Numbered from the stretch's first letter, positions 42,917-54,859 are shown. The stretch is DNA of 64,000 nucleotides from Gracilaria gracilis (GCA_030374805.1 JARGSG010000025.1:1-64000), one strand, 5' to 3'. Notes: generated by a model from the sequence alone, not told the origin. Translations and numbers: made by a program.

Positions 42917-43447
42917 TCAATCCACTTTGAGAACGTCCTTCTCTTCTGGGTGGCGTTCCATGTACACCGCAACATATGAACAAGTCGGAATAATTTTGTA
43001 CTGGTTCTCTCGGGCGTAAGCTAGAGCATGCTTCACAAGTTTTCCCGCAATACCTTTTCCACGCAGAGAAGGCGGCGTGTATGTGTGATTCATGTCGTAC
43101 ACGGTACCATCTTCAAACAGTACGTATGATAAGAAAGCGGGTTCCTCGACATCAGTGTACTTAATTACGAAGCGATTCTGTTCTGGTTCATGGGTTACTT
43201 CGTTGCTCATGGCTGGGATATGATTGCTCGGAGATCCGGAAACTGGTCTAGACTGAACGAACCTCTGAAGCGATGTACTCTGGGTTAACAACGAAAATCT
43301 CAGTGGGTTTACACTCTTACCAAGGCTCCAAAGGTTCTGATTTTTTTCCGATGTCCTTCTGAAGAGAAGCGAACAGGTGGCAAGATGGCGAACTTTAGTG
43401 GAAGGCGAAAAAAGTGTCGAAACTCGGGTGAAGAACAACTTCACCAT
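42917..43447 (-). CDS. NATD1-like GNAT-fold acetyltransferase
   Basis: This 176-aa frame has a basic N-terminal extension of ~75 residues, probably an organelle presequence. The short GNAT-like domain is typical of the NATD1/YjdJ group (about 95 aa). The acetyl-CoA pyrophosphate loop is PPSLRGKGIAGKLVKHAL, matching the R/Q-x-x-G-x-G/A motif. It is followed by ALAYARENQYKIIPTCSYV and YMERHPEEKDV, the family's C-terminal signature. The usual substrate of this group is unknown. If the presequence is not real, translation could start at the internal Met in AMSNEVTHEPEQN (about residue 79). Confidence 0.85.
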   Translation of the reverse strand: MVKLFFTRVSTLFSPSTKVRHLATCSLLFRRTSEKNQNLWSLGKSVNPLRFSLLTQSTSLQRFVQSRPVSGSPSNHIPAMSNEVTHEPEQNRFVIKYTDVEEPAFLSYVLFEDGTVYDMNHTYTPPSLRGKGIAGKLVKHALAYARENQYKIIPTCSYVAVYMERHPEEKDVLKVD

Positions 43448-44038
43448 ACCGTTGCTGCGGCAGTGGCGCTACTCTTTCCTACCGCTGGCATCACCTACCT
43501 TCGGACACCGATGTGATGAAAGCAGAATTCTTCTGACTAATAGGGCTTTCCCAAGGCTTGTTTTCTGCGAGCACCGGTGCGCATGTCGACACGAATTCGT
43601 AATTCGCTGCAGAAAACGGTTGCATAGTTGGTGCGCCGTCATTTGCCGGTGCCATATTCTTCCCAAGATCAGCCGTCGTCTGGAAAACCGTGATCACTCG
43701 GGTCAAGTGACACTCTAGCTAATCCTTCAGGGTCCACTGCAGGGGAATATGATCTGGACTTTATAGTTAGTGGGGTATGTCAACAAATAGTATTCTTTAC
43801 AACGTTTAGTTAGGTTTGCGGATGACTTCGTGATCGTACATGCCCATGTTCGACTTATGGGGATCGAAACGTTCGAGACAAAACCGGGATGGAAAGCCAT
43901 CCCTCCAAAGGTTGAAAAAAACAGTGGATCTCCAGTCCCATGCTTCTCGAGAGGCAAGTCTCTGGAACAGGAAGGGCACCATCGTTGCAGCCAACTCATT
44001 CGAGCCGTGATAATGCCGCTGGACGGCAAGTCAAAGCT
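43448..44038. other. Intergenic region
   Basis: About 590 bp between two leftward genes. It holds the 3' end of the SNF2 gene and the promoter of the GNAT gene. The short frames lack motifs. Confidence 0.35.
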
Positions 44039-47000
44039 TCATCCCAATGCCGTGTTTGGTTCCCGCACGCGCAGTTTCAGTGAAATTAAGTTCTCGACTT
44101 GCTCGTGCTTTCTTGACATTTTCCCATTTGCTTTCCAACCGTCCTCCTGAGATGACCCATTCATCTTCCGAGTATTAGTCCTTTCCTGAGAATTCCAGTT
44201 CTTCGTCAAAAGTTCCTCGTCATCGCTAGTATTCCTCGTCCCTGATTCACTGTTCGAATCCTTGCCTCTTCCCGGAGCTCTTCTATCTTGCGGAATGAGG
44301 ATATGCTTCCTGGGATTTGAGTCAGCCACGCTACTGGGTTTCGCGGCTCTGCTGTGCTCAGCCTCAATTGGCTCGCTACCCTTCTCTCCGGACTTGCGCT
44401 TCCTCCACTTCTTCCCTTGACTGAAAGACGGGACAAGTCTTGTTGATGACTTCTCTCTGACATCAACGGCATGAGAAGAGTCACTTGCCGCGCTCGTTTT
44501 CATTCTTTTCCTTCCTCTTTCATAAAAACTTGAACCCACTCCATTCGCCATTTCGAGAACCTTCTGTGACCTTTTCCGCTTCCTGGCAAATGAACCAGGG
44601 CGTCTCTTACCCTCTTCTGGTTGCTGGGTAGAAAGCTCATCGCCAGGACGAATTCTCAACTTCAGGTACACTTTACTTCCATCACTCTCTCCTACATTCG
44701 TCTTTATCATGTCCTTTTCGGGTTCAAGTTTGATTTGCCTTTCGTGACCTCCATTCTCCTTTGATCTTCGAGATTCAAAGCGACGTGACCTATTCTTCCT
44801 TGAAGCAGAGCCAATTGTGCTTCCCGTATCTAACTCACGGTGCTTAGGTTCATTACCAACCTTAAGCTCGATGTCTGAGCCCGATACAACCCCATTTCCA
44901 GTTACTGAAGGACTTCTTTGGCGAGCAGAACTGCTCGCATCCTTTGAAGAAGGTGACAAAGGAACGCTAACCGATCGAGATTCCGATGGCTTCACGCGTC
45001 TGCTCCCCTTGGGCCGAGATGGGGGTTTCTCGTTATCAATATCTTCACTTGTATCAATTCTGTCATCAGAATCGGTTTTCTTCCCTTCGCTCTGACGGCT
45101 TTCCCTTCTCCTTTTCCTTTTCTGAAACACTTCTTCAACCGTAGCTTCCCCTTCCATCACCCGTAGCCACTCGGCCTCTGTCAGGCTGTCAATGTCATGC
45201 ATCACTTTCCGCTTGCGTCTTCCTCGGCCATGAGACATGAGAATATCTTGCTCTCTTTCCTCTGCTGTCTTCTGGTTCACTTCTGGTTGTAGAACCCATT
45301 CTGGTAGCTCTGCTTCTTCAGCAAATATAGGTTTGTACAACCCGTTCTCCGCTGTTTCTTTGTCGTACTTCACGAAGTCCTCGTACTCGTTGTCCGTTTG
45401 GGCAAACAGTCGATTCAAATCTTCCACTGTCGGGACGCTCCCTGTACTGTCTTCGCCATTCCTTTGACGAAGAATGTCCTTGAGCATCTGGTGTCTGTCC
45501 ATTTCTGTGCTTTTGTTGTTGAACTGTCCTGCTTGGATGATCTGAGCGTCAATCTGGAGCTTTCGGTTTGCTTGCTCCAATATTTTCTCTTCAATAGTGC
45601 TTGGACAAATCAAACGAAACACTCGTACAACTTTGGTCTGACCAATGCGATGAGCGCGATCCTGAGCTTGAAGGTCCATCATGGGGTTCCAATCAGAGTC
45701 AAATATGATTACGGTATCTGCAGTTTGAAGATTCAATCCTAAGCCTCCGGCACGTGTCGAAAGCAAAAAGCAGAAATAAGGAGAGTCCTTAGCGTTGAAC
45801 TTGTTCAGTAAAGCTTGCCGATCATCAGCTTTCGTCGTACCGTCAAGACGTAGGTACTGAACGTCTATCGCGTGAAGAAAGTATTCGAGATAATCCAGGG
45901 CTGCAGTCATTTGAGAAAAGATAAGAGTTCGGTGTCCATGGAGCCGTAACTTTGGAAGCATATGATGGAGCAGATGGAACTTCCCACTGGCCCTGATTAG
46001 ATAGTCTTGGGGAAGAGTTGCAATTGCTTCAAAGTCGTAAAACAGATAAGGATGATTACAAACCTTCTTGCACTGCATTAGCAGGTTGTTAAATGCCCTT
46101 ACTCCGTTCGACTTTCCAGTTGCTAGCCCGATACGATTCATGACCTGACGATATATTGCTCTCTGCCATGATGACATAGCGCAGTGAAGAACATGTTCAA
46201 CTTTTTGCGGAAGTTGAGATTCTACATCTGACTTCAGCCTCCGAAGCAGAAACGGTCGCAGAACCTGGTGCAGGCGATTGATAACCAACAAGGTCTCCTC
46301 TTCTTCTAGTTCCGCTGAGTCTCCAAGAGCCGTTGTTTCAAACGGCTTCTTAAACCATGTCTCAAACGTGTCAGCGGAGGCAAAAATAGTGGGCAATAGA
46401 AAATTGAGCAATGCCCATAGTTCAGTAAGATTGTTCTGCAATGGGGTACCAGTAAGAAGTAGTCGATTGCGAGATTTGTATTTGACACCAAGGGTCATCG
46501 CCAGCTTGCAATTGGCGTTTTTCATTCGGTGTCCCTCGTCAATAACGATGTACTGCCAGTATATCGGACTGAGAATATTCTGGTCTTTCACCGTGAACTC
46601 ATACGTGGTGAGGACCACGTTGTAATCACCGCTTGCCATTTGGGTCTGCTGAATGTTCTTTCTAGTGGATTTGTCCCCCCTGTACACGACTTTAGTCAGG
46701 GATGGAGCCCACAAGTCTAGTTCACGAACCCAGTTTCCCATTGTGCTAAGCGGGACAATAACTAGAAATGGACCGGGGTTCTTCTTCTTCTCGACTAGAT
46801 ACGTAATAAGAGATATGGTCTGGATAGTCTTTCCGAGTCCCATTTCGTCGGCGAGAATTCCGTTCAAATTATTGTTGTACAAGGACACCATCCATTTAAG
46901 ACCTTCGACTTGGTAAGCCTTCAGTGTACCATGCACCATTATGGATGGTTGTCGCACTTCCTCCTGCACAGAGTGTGTAACAGTATAGTACAAGTCGCGC

Positions 47001-48883
47001 CTCCGCCTCATCGCATCAATAGGAACTGCGTCCCTGTCTCGCAACTCTTCATTAAACGTGTTGTAGCCACCAATACCATCTGTACCTTCGGATCTTTCGC
47101 GCTCCCGCTCGACTTGAGCACCGATTCGCATGAGGTAGCTGTCCGTCTGCCGCACCAGCTGCAGCAAGCGCTCGTTTTTGGTGTTCTTCAGCAGCTTCAG
47201 ATACGCCTGCTCATCGTTGCTTCGAAGGAGTCTTAGTCGTTCAATTCTCTCCAGCTTCCTGCGCCTTTCCTCAGCTCTTCTCTTCTCAATTAGAAAACGT
47301 TCAAAGTTCTTCCAAACACGAGCGCGAGCGTTCTTCGCTTCAGAAACGGCGTTTTTGAAGTCATTGTAATGCAACACAAGCCTAGCTTGGAGTTCTTTGT
47401 TTCTCTGCACCTTGAGAGCTTCCATGCGCGACTTGTCAAATTCCGCCATGCGAATGCTGTCCTTCGCGATAGTCTGCGGATGTCTCGGAGGCATTTCCGG
47501 AACAGTATCAAATGGTGTTATACGAGGATACCCATTCGTGTATGAGTATATCGGCGGGTCTCTTCTCCTAAAAAGGCGAGAAAGGTGATCTGGAGGAACA
47601 CTTCGATCTTCTTGAACGGCTAGAGAATACATCTTTTTCATTTCAGTGCACACTCTGTTTCTCACAACCCGCTGCATTTCGAGTAGGGAAAGCTGTTTCG
47701 CTTCGATTATGGCATTCCTTCGCGTTTGCTCAGTCATACCCAACGGCATCGCGGCCAATTCAGTGCGGCGACGTCGTAGAAGACGGAGAATTACACGCTC
47801 ACGTTCCGTGAGAACTGACCTTATCTTGGTCTGGTTATCGAAATTTTCATGCTGCACCTGTTGAATGCGACTTGGCGGCGGATACAAGAACGCTTCCATA
47901 ACATGCTCAGGGGTGCCGATGGTGTCATTCATCACACCTTTTTGCGAAACTATGGCATCGTTAGCGACGTGCTTCTCAACGCGCTCAGAGGGTGGGGCAG
48001 GCTTCCGATACCTGGAAAACTGGGGAGGCTGGGTAGGGCGGCGATCGGACGGAGCAAAAGTTGCAAAGCCCTGAACGTCAAGCGTCTGCGACATGGGCGG
48101 AACTACTCGAATAGTGGAGGTTGGAGCAGTTGGTGGTTTCAAAAACGATACGGTTGGAGCAAATGACCTGTTAACAGCGGTGGGAACTGTGGGAATGGGC
48201 TGGTATGTATTAGAGGTTGATGGGGGCTTCATTGCAAAGGCAGAAGGGTTTGAGGAATGCAATAATTGAGCGGCACGCAAGGCAATGTCTGAGGAATGAG
48301 CATCGGCAGACATTCGACGACGACGCAAATTAGCATGTCGAGTTGAAGCTTTCATGCGCTGGATTTTCTGCGCCATGACAGAGTTTTTGGCGTGCACGTC
48401 GTTGTGGGCGCGCAGACCGAGCTCTGTATCGGTGGTGATGAGCTTGAGAAGTGCATCGGTTGCTGTGCGCGATAGACGGGGAAGCAGGTTGAGTTTGAGA
48501 GGAGCTTGACGGTTGGCTGCTAAATCGAAAGTAGGATGAGCTGCCTGAAAGGCATTTGCTTCGGCTACGGCGGCTCCGCGGAGAGTGTGGGCGTTCTTGA
48601 GCCCCATGATGGCGGCCATTGTTGCGGTGGAGACATCGATGTGAACGGCGCTGGAGACGAGGTCGGAGGCGGTGTTGACGGCATCGTTGGAAGTGGGGAG
48701 AAGAATGAGTCGAGCTTGGTTGACCAGCTGCAACAAGGCCTGAATTCTTGAGTCTGACGGCGACACGCCGGTGTCGAGAAGACGACGAAGCTGTGAGGCG
48801 GCGTGGTGAACAATGAGCTGCGGGACCCTGGTGGGGACTCCCGCCGCAAGAGCGGCAATTTCGAGCTCTTTGTTTGGGGACAT
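44039..48883 (-). CDS. SWI/SNF-family ATPase (SNF2/BRM-type chromatin remodeller)
   Basis: I chose the ATG at 48883 (MSPNKELE), giving 1614 aa. The open frame extends 34 codons further but without an ATG. From the N-terminus there is a long region with few motifs and then an HSA-like helical segment (about 525-590; ARVWKNFERFLIEKRRAEE), which in this subfamily binds actin-related proteins. The SNF2_N ATPase follows, with DEMGLGKT (about 680), DEGH (about 783) and LLTGTPLQNNLTELW. The helicase C part has LSTRAGGLGLNLQTAD (about 1040) and QDRAHRIGQ (about 1077). A SnAC-like segment with LPEWVLQPE comes next. The last ~430 residues are Ser/Arg/Lys-rich and disordered. No bromodomain is visible. 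It acts in the nucleus to slide or evict nucleosomes. Confidence 0.95.
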   Translation of the reverse strand: MSPNKELEIAALAAGVPTRVPQLIVHHAASQLRRLLDTGVSPSDSRIQALLQLVNQARLILLPTSNDAVNTASDLVSSAVHIDVSTATMAAIMGLKNAHTLRGAAVAEANAFQAAHPTFDLAANRQAPLKLNLLPRLSRTATDALLKLITTDTELGLRAHNDVHAKNSVMAQKIQRMKASTRHANLRRRRMSADAHSSDIALRAAQLLHSSNPSAFAMKPPSTSNTYQPIPTVPTAVNRSFAPTVSFLKPPTAPTSTIRVVPPMSQTLDVQGFATFAPSDRRPTQPPQFSRYRKPAPPSERVEKHVANDAIVSQKGVMNDTIGTPEHVMEAFLYPPPSRIQQVQHENFDNQTKIRSVLTERERVILRLLRRRRTELAAMPLGMTEQTRRNAIIEAKQLSLLEMQRVVRNRVCTEMKKMYSLAVQEDRSVPPDHLSRLFRRRDPPIYSYTNGYPRITPFDTVPEMPPRHPQTIAKDSIRMAEFDKSRMEALKVQRNKELQARLVLHYNDFKNAVSEAKNARARVWKNFERFLIEKRRAEERRRKLERIERLRLLRSNDEQAYLKLLKNTKNERLLQLVRQTDSYLMRIGAQVERERERSEGTDGIGGYNTFNEELRDRDAVPIDAMRRRRDLYYTVTHSVQEEVRQPSIMVHGTLKAYQVEGLKWMVSLYNNNLNGILADEMGLGKTIQTISLITYLVEKKKNPGPFLVIVPLSTMGNWVRELDLWAPSLTKVVYRGDKSTRKNIQQTQMASGDYNVVLTTYEFTVKDQNILSPIYWQYIVIDEGHRMKNANCKLAMTLGVKYKSRNRLLLTGTPLQNNLTELWALLNFLLPTIFASADTFETWFKKPFETTALGDSAELEEEETLLVINRLHQVLRPFLLRRLKSDVESQLPQKVEHVLHCAMSSWQRAIYRQVMNRIGLATGKSNGVRAFNNLLMQCKKVCNHPYLFYDFEAIATLPQDYLIRASGKFHLLHHMLPKLRLHGHRTLIFSQMTAALDYLEYFLHAIDVQYLRLDGTTKADDRQALLNKFNAKDSPYFCFLLSTRAGGLGLNLQTADTVIIFDSDWNPMMDLQAQDRAHRIGQTKVVRVFRLICPSTIEEKILEQANRKLQIDAQIIQAGQFNNKSTEMDRHQMLKDILRQRNGEDSTGSVPTVEDLNRLFAQTDNEYEDFVKYDKETAENGLYKPIFAEEAELPEWVLQPEVNQKTAEEREQDILMSHGRGRRKRKVMHDIDSLTEAEWLRVMEGEATVEEVFQKRKRRRESRQSEGKKTDSDDRIDTSEDIDNEKPPSRPKGSRRVKPSESRSVSVPLSPSSKDASSSARQRSPSVTGNGVVSGSDIELKVGNEPKHRELDTGSTIGSASRKNRSRRFESRRSKENGGHERQIKLEPEKDMIKTNVGESDGSKVYLKLRIRPGDELSTQQPEEGKRRPGSFARKRKRSQKVLEMANGVGSSFYERGRKRMKTSAASDSSHAVDVREKSSTRLVPSFSQGKKWRKRKSGEKGSEPIEAEHSRAAKPSSVADSNPRKHILIPQDRRAPGRGKDSNSESGTRNTSDDEELLTKNWNSQERTNTRKMNGSSQEDGWKANGKMSRKHEQVENLISLKLRVREPNTALG

Positions 48884-49300
48884 TAATTTGGAGGGAGGAA
48901 ATCGAAATCCGAAATTCAGAAGGTGGGGGGAGATGAAGGGGGTATGGGGGGATGTACGGGGGCGGAAGGCGGTTCGGCAACACAAGGCGAAGGGCGAAAG
49001 AAGGAAGCGAACGTCGACAAGACGCGAAGCGTTCTCGCCTCGGGACGAGAATGGTGCGACGCGGTTTTCGGTTGACGAAGAACTGGCGCGGGCGGCGGGC
49101 GAGGAAGCGTGCGGGCGAGCGTCGGCTTTGCGATGCGTTCCACTGCTGGCGGCCGCGCCGCTACAGCAGCGTCACTGCCGCCCCGCCCCGAACGGGCCGA
49201 GCACACACACCCCCCCCTGACGCCGCCTTTGGCGCGCGTCTTTCAAATCACAGCCGCAAAGGGCGCGCACCGTGGCCGCGTGCACACGTGGGCGTGCGTT
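48884..49300. other. CpG-rich spacer between two leftward genes
   Basis: About 420 bp, very GC- and CpG-rich, holding the SNF2 gene promoter and the 3' end of the PPTase gene. The open frames here are composition artefacts. Confidence 0.4.
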
Positions 49301-50223
49301 TCACGCGTTGCGATTCACGGCGCGCCTTGACCATTGCAGCAGGCGCACGTGCGGATCGCGCGCTCTGGGCGCCAGCGCGTAGCAGAGCGCCGCTACGTGC
49401 GCGTCATCGACGCGCACGTCGGTGACTCGGTGGCGCCACTGGCGCGCCGCCCGCCGCTGCTTGTGGTCGTGCACCAGCCCGCTGCGTTCGTCCACCGCGA
49501 ACGAGCGCAGCCCGCGTGAGATGCCTTCGCCCGTGCATTTGACGAAAGCCTCCTTGCGCGTCCACGCGCGCAGCAACTGCGTCCGTAGCTGCTCTTCGTC
49601 CTTGCCGTGGCTCAGCACTTGCCGTATCTCGTCGTCGTGCAGACTTCTGCGCATCAGCTTGTGTATCTGCCGTACGTGACGGTCCGACCTTTCGATGTCG
49701 ATGCCCACGTCTTGGTCGTGCGAGACGCACAGGATGCCGCTGTTGCCCGTGTGCGCGACGTTGAACTTGAGCTGCGCCTCCCCTGATAGATGCGGTTTGC
49801 CGTGCGCGCCGCGCTCGAACTTCAGCTCGCGCGCGCTTGTGTTGCGCAGATAGCGCGCCAGCACGTCGCGTACGAATGCTCTGCTTGTTTGAAACTGCGC
49901 GCGACTCTGTACACAGCCATATTGTTTGTTCGTCAGACTCATGCCGTCCACTTGCGCCCTTATGGTTTGGTGTAACGTACCGCAATGTTTGCCATCTTGT
50001 TCGCTCGAGCTTGTTCTTCCTCGCTCAGCACCTCAGCCCACATGCGTCTCAATCTCACATCACATAGATCTGCTTTCCAGACGTCGATTCTGTTTCGCAC
50101 GCTGCGCATGCTACAGTCCACACTCACCGTCCATGCCGCCGCCTTCATCTTCAAACCGCTTGACCTCAATACGTTCACTGTTACAAGCCTTCGTTTCGTA
50201 CATTGTAACCCAATCCAGCCCAT
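49301..50223 (-). CDS. Sfp-type 4'-phosphopantetheinyl transferase (2 exons)
   Basis: The join is 50223-49981 and 49906-49301, up to 282 aa. The 74-nt intron starts GTACGT after ATTGCG and ends TGTACAG. It joins ..RANKMANIA to SRAQFQTSRAFVRD.., restoring the family's pattern 'E..RA....R..F..SRA.LR..LA.YL'. An alternative start is the Met before KAAAWTVSVD, 25 residues later. Sfp hallmarks are GKPHL, FNVAHTGNSG, VGIDIERSDR (Mg/CoA-binding D and E) and AWTRKEAFVKCTGEGI (W/S-x-K-E-A-x-x-K). The enzyme transfers phosphopantetheine from CoA to a serine of acyl- or peptidyl-carrier proteins. The C-terminal ~60 residues are Arg/His-rich and divergent. Confidence 0.9.
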
Positions 50224-51072
50224 ATTCCTCGCTAATACTGAGCCACTGCCACTTTCCTGCTTCGCGCAGCAGCTGGCCGAACAAGATGCTACAGTACTGT
50301 ACGTCTACACTACGGGCTTCACTTCACTGGCTTGGCTGTTGCAGCTTCTCTTTTTGCACAATTTTGCACCATATCAGCTGATCCGCCTTGTATCCACTTC
50401 TACACACCAGCTTCGTTCGTTCGACTACCTTCGTACCGTGGCTTCGTTATTTGCTGCTCCGAGAGAAGAATGCAAACAGCTTTAGATCCCAACGATGGAC
50501 ATTTGCCTGATCCACATCTTTCTCAACCTTTACAGCCAAGTCCAAACACAAGCCACGGCGTCCATTATTCAACACCTCGTCCAAAATTAATGCCCGCTAT
50601 ATCTACCTTTGTACACGCTTTAATGCAATTCCATTCCGATATGCCTCGCCATTCGAATTGCAGCTTTAACTCGTTTTTAAACCCGTGTGCTCATCGACAA
50701 CTTGCAATGCAGAAAAGGCACCAACAATAATACTACAGTACTGTCTCTTTCTTCACGGAGAGCTCAAATCAAATATATGTCCGTCTGCCTTTTATCAGCA
50801 GCCGAATCCAATATCTAGCAGATACTGGCAGTCATCACTGATTCACAGCCGCTTCCATCCCTTTTTTGCATTGCCCCCAGTATGTTGTAAGACGCTGCTT
50901 TTGAAGCAAACCACTGCGAACGGTTACATACTCTGTGTCTCTCCTTCGTACTGCCCCGAATCCTGGTCTTGAAACAATTGCTGGTGCCATATTCTTCTTT
51001 TCTCCTCACTATTCACTTTTCTGAGCCACGCTGGAGCGCAAAATACGAGATCGGAGAACAGCCCTTCGTTCC
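50224..51072. other. Divergent intergenic region
   Basis: About 850 bp between the leftward PPTase gene and the rightward GT90 gene. It should contain both promoters. Short frames without motifs only. Confidence 0.4.
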
Positions 51073-53008
51073 ATGTCCAACATGTTTTGGACGGGGGCTT
51101 CACGTGAGTACTACTCGACAGATTCGGATGCGTCCGACTTCTCCGATGTTGAACAAGCAGGATGGACTCGAACTTCGAATCGCCGCTCTGCCAGGTCCAA
51201 GAACACAAGGCGTCACGCTCATTCCCGGAAGAAGTCATCGTGGTTTGCTCGTTTGTTGAACTCATCCAATTCATCCTCATCCTCACGTAGGAGAACTAAG
51301 AAAAACAGCAAAAGGTCGAGGATGCGCTTTGGTCTCTGCCCGTACTCCTCGCAAGGGTGTGGGATGGTATGTACATATTTTATAATTACCGTCTTCAAGT
51401 ATAGATGTACATCTTACAAAGGAATGTATGCTGACATTGTTTGTTCATCGTTTACGTTGCTTTGGAAAGATTCTTCTTGCTGTTCTACTCACAGTGTACT
51501 TAGCAGATTTTTTCAGCTTGCTGGTCTGGGACTCTACAGGGATTGGGTACAGAGCTGATAATGCAGGCCGTTCCCGCTTCGTAGCACAAGACATCGCATC
51601 GATGCACGCCAGTACAGGCCAATCGCCTCCAGGGAATCAAACCCTCTCTCAAGCAGGCCTCGGAGAATCACATGCCAGATCTGCGAAAGTACGAAATGTT
51701 CATGAGGTCGGCAAGAATGAAAACCAGAAAGCCAAAGGAGAAGAGCTCAAGGACTCTACTATTCCAGCTGACCAGGCTCCAGGTCAATCTGAGGGAAAAA
51801 TCCAGGATCAAAGCATAGAACTACCTAAACATCCCATGAATCGCAACATTGCTGAACTGCAAGTTCCTGGTAGTACTGGAGCTCTTTCGCTAGGAACTGT
51901 CAAGGACTACTACCGGAAGCTGGCAAAGGCGTACTTGGAAACTTTCAGCGGCGGAATACATCGCCAGATGTTCTTCGATATTTTGCGTAGAAGAACGTAT
52001 TCTCTGACACCACCGGGAGCGAACAAAGGAGTTCAGACAATTCTGTTCCAAATTATCGACGGCAGGGTATATATGATGGATCCCTATGAAGTTCCGAGGA
52101 ACTCTAAGCCGTTTTACAGGACGCGAATCAACGAGGTAATTTGGCTCCTATCCCGGCTTGCTGCAGAAGGCCGTATAAAGAATACGGAGTTCCTTATGGC
52201 TATTCATGACTGCGTTCAAACCGTCAACAAGGAACACACTTACCGTGGAGCGCACTATTCTGAAAGCAAGCCTGCATTCACTATAGTGTCTTGCAACTTC
52301 TCTAATAACATTCCTTTCCCCATGTGGGAAGGAAGTAAGCATAGAGATGGAGGTTTTTCTGGCTGGGATGAGACCATGAGGCATTACGCAGTAGATGACG
52401 TTCCGTGGGAAGAGAAACAAGATAGGGCAGTCTTTAGAGGAGGAAACAGGCCAAGTATGTACTTCCGAAACAAATCAGACGCAGATTTGCATTGTCAGGA
52501 CGTTGGGAGGACAAGGCTGCTGTACCTGTCGCAGCAACAACCGGACGTTCTTGATGTTTCTGTCGGTGGCACTTGTGCAGGAGTACACACCCAGTTGCAA
52601 CGTCTGGAACCAAGAGACCATCACAAATTCAAATACATATTGTATGCAGAAGGCAACTGCATGTGGGCTGATCGTACTAGACATCAAGTGTTTGGACCCT
52701 CATTAATGATCAAACAAGAAACCCCATGCGGGCAGTTCTTTGAACCACTTCTTCGACCCAACACACATTACGTGCCTACAGATTTCTTCTTCAGAGACAC
52801 GGTCGAAAAAGTCATATGGGCCCGTCAGAACGACAATGCAGTCCGCGAAATGATTGAGAATGCGAATGAATTTGGGCACAACTTTCTCTCTCTGAAAGGA
52901 ATTGAAGCATACGTGGAGGTTTTACTTCAAGAATATACATCATTGCTTGTTGAACCTGAGATCAAGCTAGAGAACGGAGCAGTTGATGTAACGAATAGGC
53001 AGGTATGA
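51073..53008 (+). CDS. GT90 (CAP10/POGLUT-like) glycosyltransferase, type II membrane (2 exons)
   Basis: The join is 51073-51366 and 51422-53008, 626 aa. The 55-nt intron starts GTATGT after ..GCGATG-type sequence and ends CAAAG. The cytosolic tail is Ser/Arg-rich. One membrane span follows, with LRCFGKILLAVLLTVYLADF near 104-130, and then a ~120-aa stem. The catalytic domain (about 260-610) matches the KTEL/CAP10 family: WEEKQDRAVFRGGNRPSMYF, KFKYILYAEGNCMWADRTRH and the terminal TPCGQFFEPLL with HYVPTDFFFRD. GT90 enzymes transfer xylose or glucose from UDP-sugars in the Golgi/ER, for example in O-glycosylation or capsule synthesis. AATAAA is at about 53188. Confidence 0.9.
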
Positions 53009-54859
53009 TGCTTGTACTATCTACCAGCAAAGCCCCATTCAAAGGAAACGCTTTTCAGGAGCTGTGCTGTTGAGGACTCATCAACTTTCCAACTAAGATT
53101 TCATCTGTTAAATTGTAGAGTTCAGTGTAACATTCCTGATTGTCACCCTCGGATGCTGAACTCCTAATGTACTTCATTAGAAAAGGTAATAAAGGACAAT
53201 GTCCTTATCTCGAAAACCATAGGATTCTCAGTTTCATGACGAAGCATTAAATAACTAGAAGGACCAACATGTACAACTCAGAAATAAGGTAATAGCCGAT
53301 GCAGTAGATTTTGAGGCTGCTTGATCGGGATCACGAGCTCCAGTCTTTCGCCTCTCTTCCTGTTCGTCACTCAGCTCCCATGCATGGCTTCGCATCTTCG
53401 ATTTTACTAAACATGGAGCCCTTTGAGATCTGGAAGACAGGGATGTTTTCTTGTCGTCACTAACGCCGTCATGTACAAGAAGCTTATCAACGAAGAAGGG
53501 TAGAGTCATGACCCTCTCCTTTACTTCAAGGTCAAGCGTTTCAAACACCGTTGCTTAATTAAATCTAGCCCTGCCTGCGTCGCGGAACGTAGAATGAACG
53601 AGGGGAGCCGTCTATCTTACAAATGATTAGACAATGGCCCAAAAAGTGTTTGGTCTTCTTCAGGGTAGAGAACTAAAATGGGTAATTCTTCCAGAGTTTC
53701 GGAACGGAATACCTTGAACCGCAGCAAAGAAGAAGATGAAGCGTTGGCAAACCCGACGCGATACGAGGAATAGACGTACGCGTTCACAATAAAAACAACA
53801 ATGAAGCACTAACGATTACAAAGAGCGACTGACTAAGTGGAAAATTTCGATAGCAGTGAGGTGAGCCGGGGAAGTTGCATGAAACAGGAGAATTTATGAT
53901 GATAATCCCCTGTCCTAGCATAGTGTGGTAAGGATAGTCAGAGCGCGAACCAGAAAGAGCTCTGGCGATACAATGTTATTTTCTTCTTCTTCTTCTTCTT
54001 CTTTATTATGAGCGCGTACGCTGATTCCTCGTAACGCATGGGGTTTGCTAAATACCTCCAACAACCTATAATGCTTCCTAACGAGAACCTAGCCACTGGC
54101 TACGAATCTGCAACCGTGTTACGCTCACTTAGCGACTACATTGTTTTCCAGAGGAACCATTAAACCTCTAAGGTGTTCTCGACTGCGTGAGCATTTCGCT
54201 ACCGACGTTTATCTCCCTTTCATTCTTTGTCCTTCTCACCTGCACCATTCGTTCATCCTCTCAAGAGCTCGTCGGCAGAGCGGCAAACCACGACAAGGCG
54301 CTCTGCTAGAACGTTATTTTCGCTTTCTCACAAGAAAGCTGAAGTTGATGCAGTTGGCATTAGGAGTTTTTGTGATACAAACGCCATCTTATCTGGATTG
54401 CTTGTCTCAACATCATGTCTACCATGATGGTAGACAAGAAGTTTCAATCTTGTTGCGGATGATGAAGGCTTTCACGGGTGGAGGTGGACTTCACCGAAAA
54501 TTATAAATCCATGATCCGCACCTGTACGGATCAAAAAATAAGAGCTGAGAAGTGCTAACCTTCTCGCTTCGAAGACCATCCCAGCCAGCCTGGACACCTC
54601 CGTTGTCCGAAATCCGCACGTTCCTTGTCGATCCAGAAACGACTCGTCAGTGGATCGGTATTCACATACTTTCGGGGGGGCTATTCACAATGAGCGAATG
54701 AACATAAGAGGCAAATAAGTTCCCTGAAGGCCACTCTTTGTTCCGGTATGCAGAGTACCATCCTATTGTGATGCTATCGATCAACCCCAGCAGAAACCAC
54801 TCAACCCAAACTGTCTTCGAGCCGTTGGGGCTCTGTATTCGTGGCATCCCGCTGCCGAC
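53009..54859. other. 1.85-kb intergenic region, two weak frames
   Basis: A 97-aa minus frame (53548-53255; FETLDLEVKERVMTLPFFVD) and a 121-aa plus frame (54141-54506) are open. Neither shows a known motif, and the first lacks an ATG start. It could be a terminal exon. A CTT trinucleotide run lies at about 53983-54004. The right end holds the presumed promoter of the large ARM-type gene. Confidence 0.35.

Noticed and set aside
53255-53548. 97-aa minus-strand frame
   Set aside because: No ATG start and no motif. It might be a terminal exon but nothing supports it.
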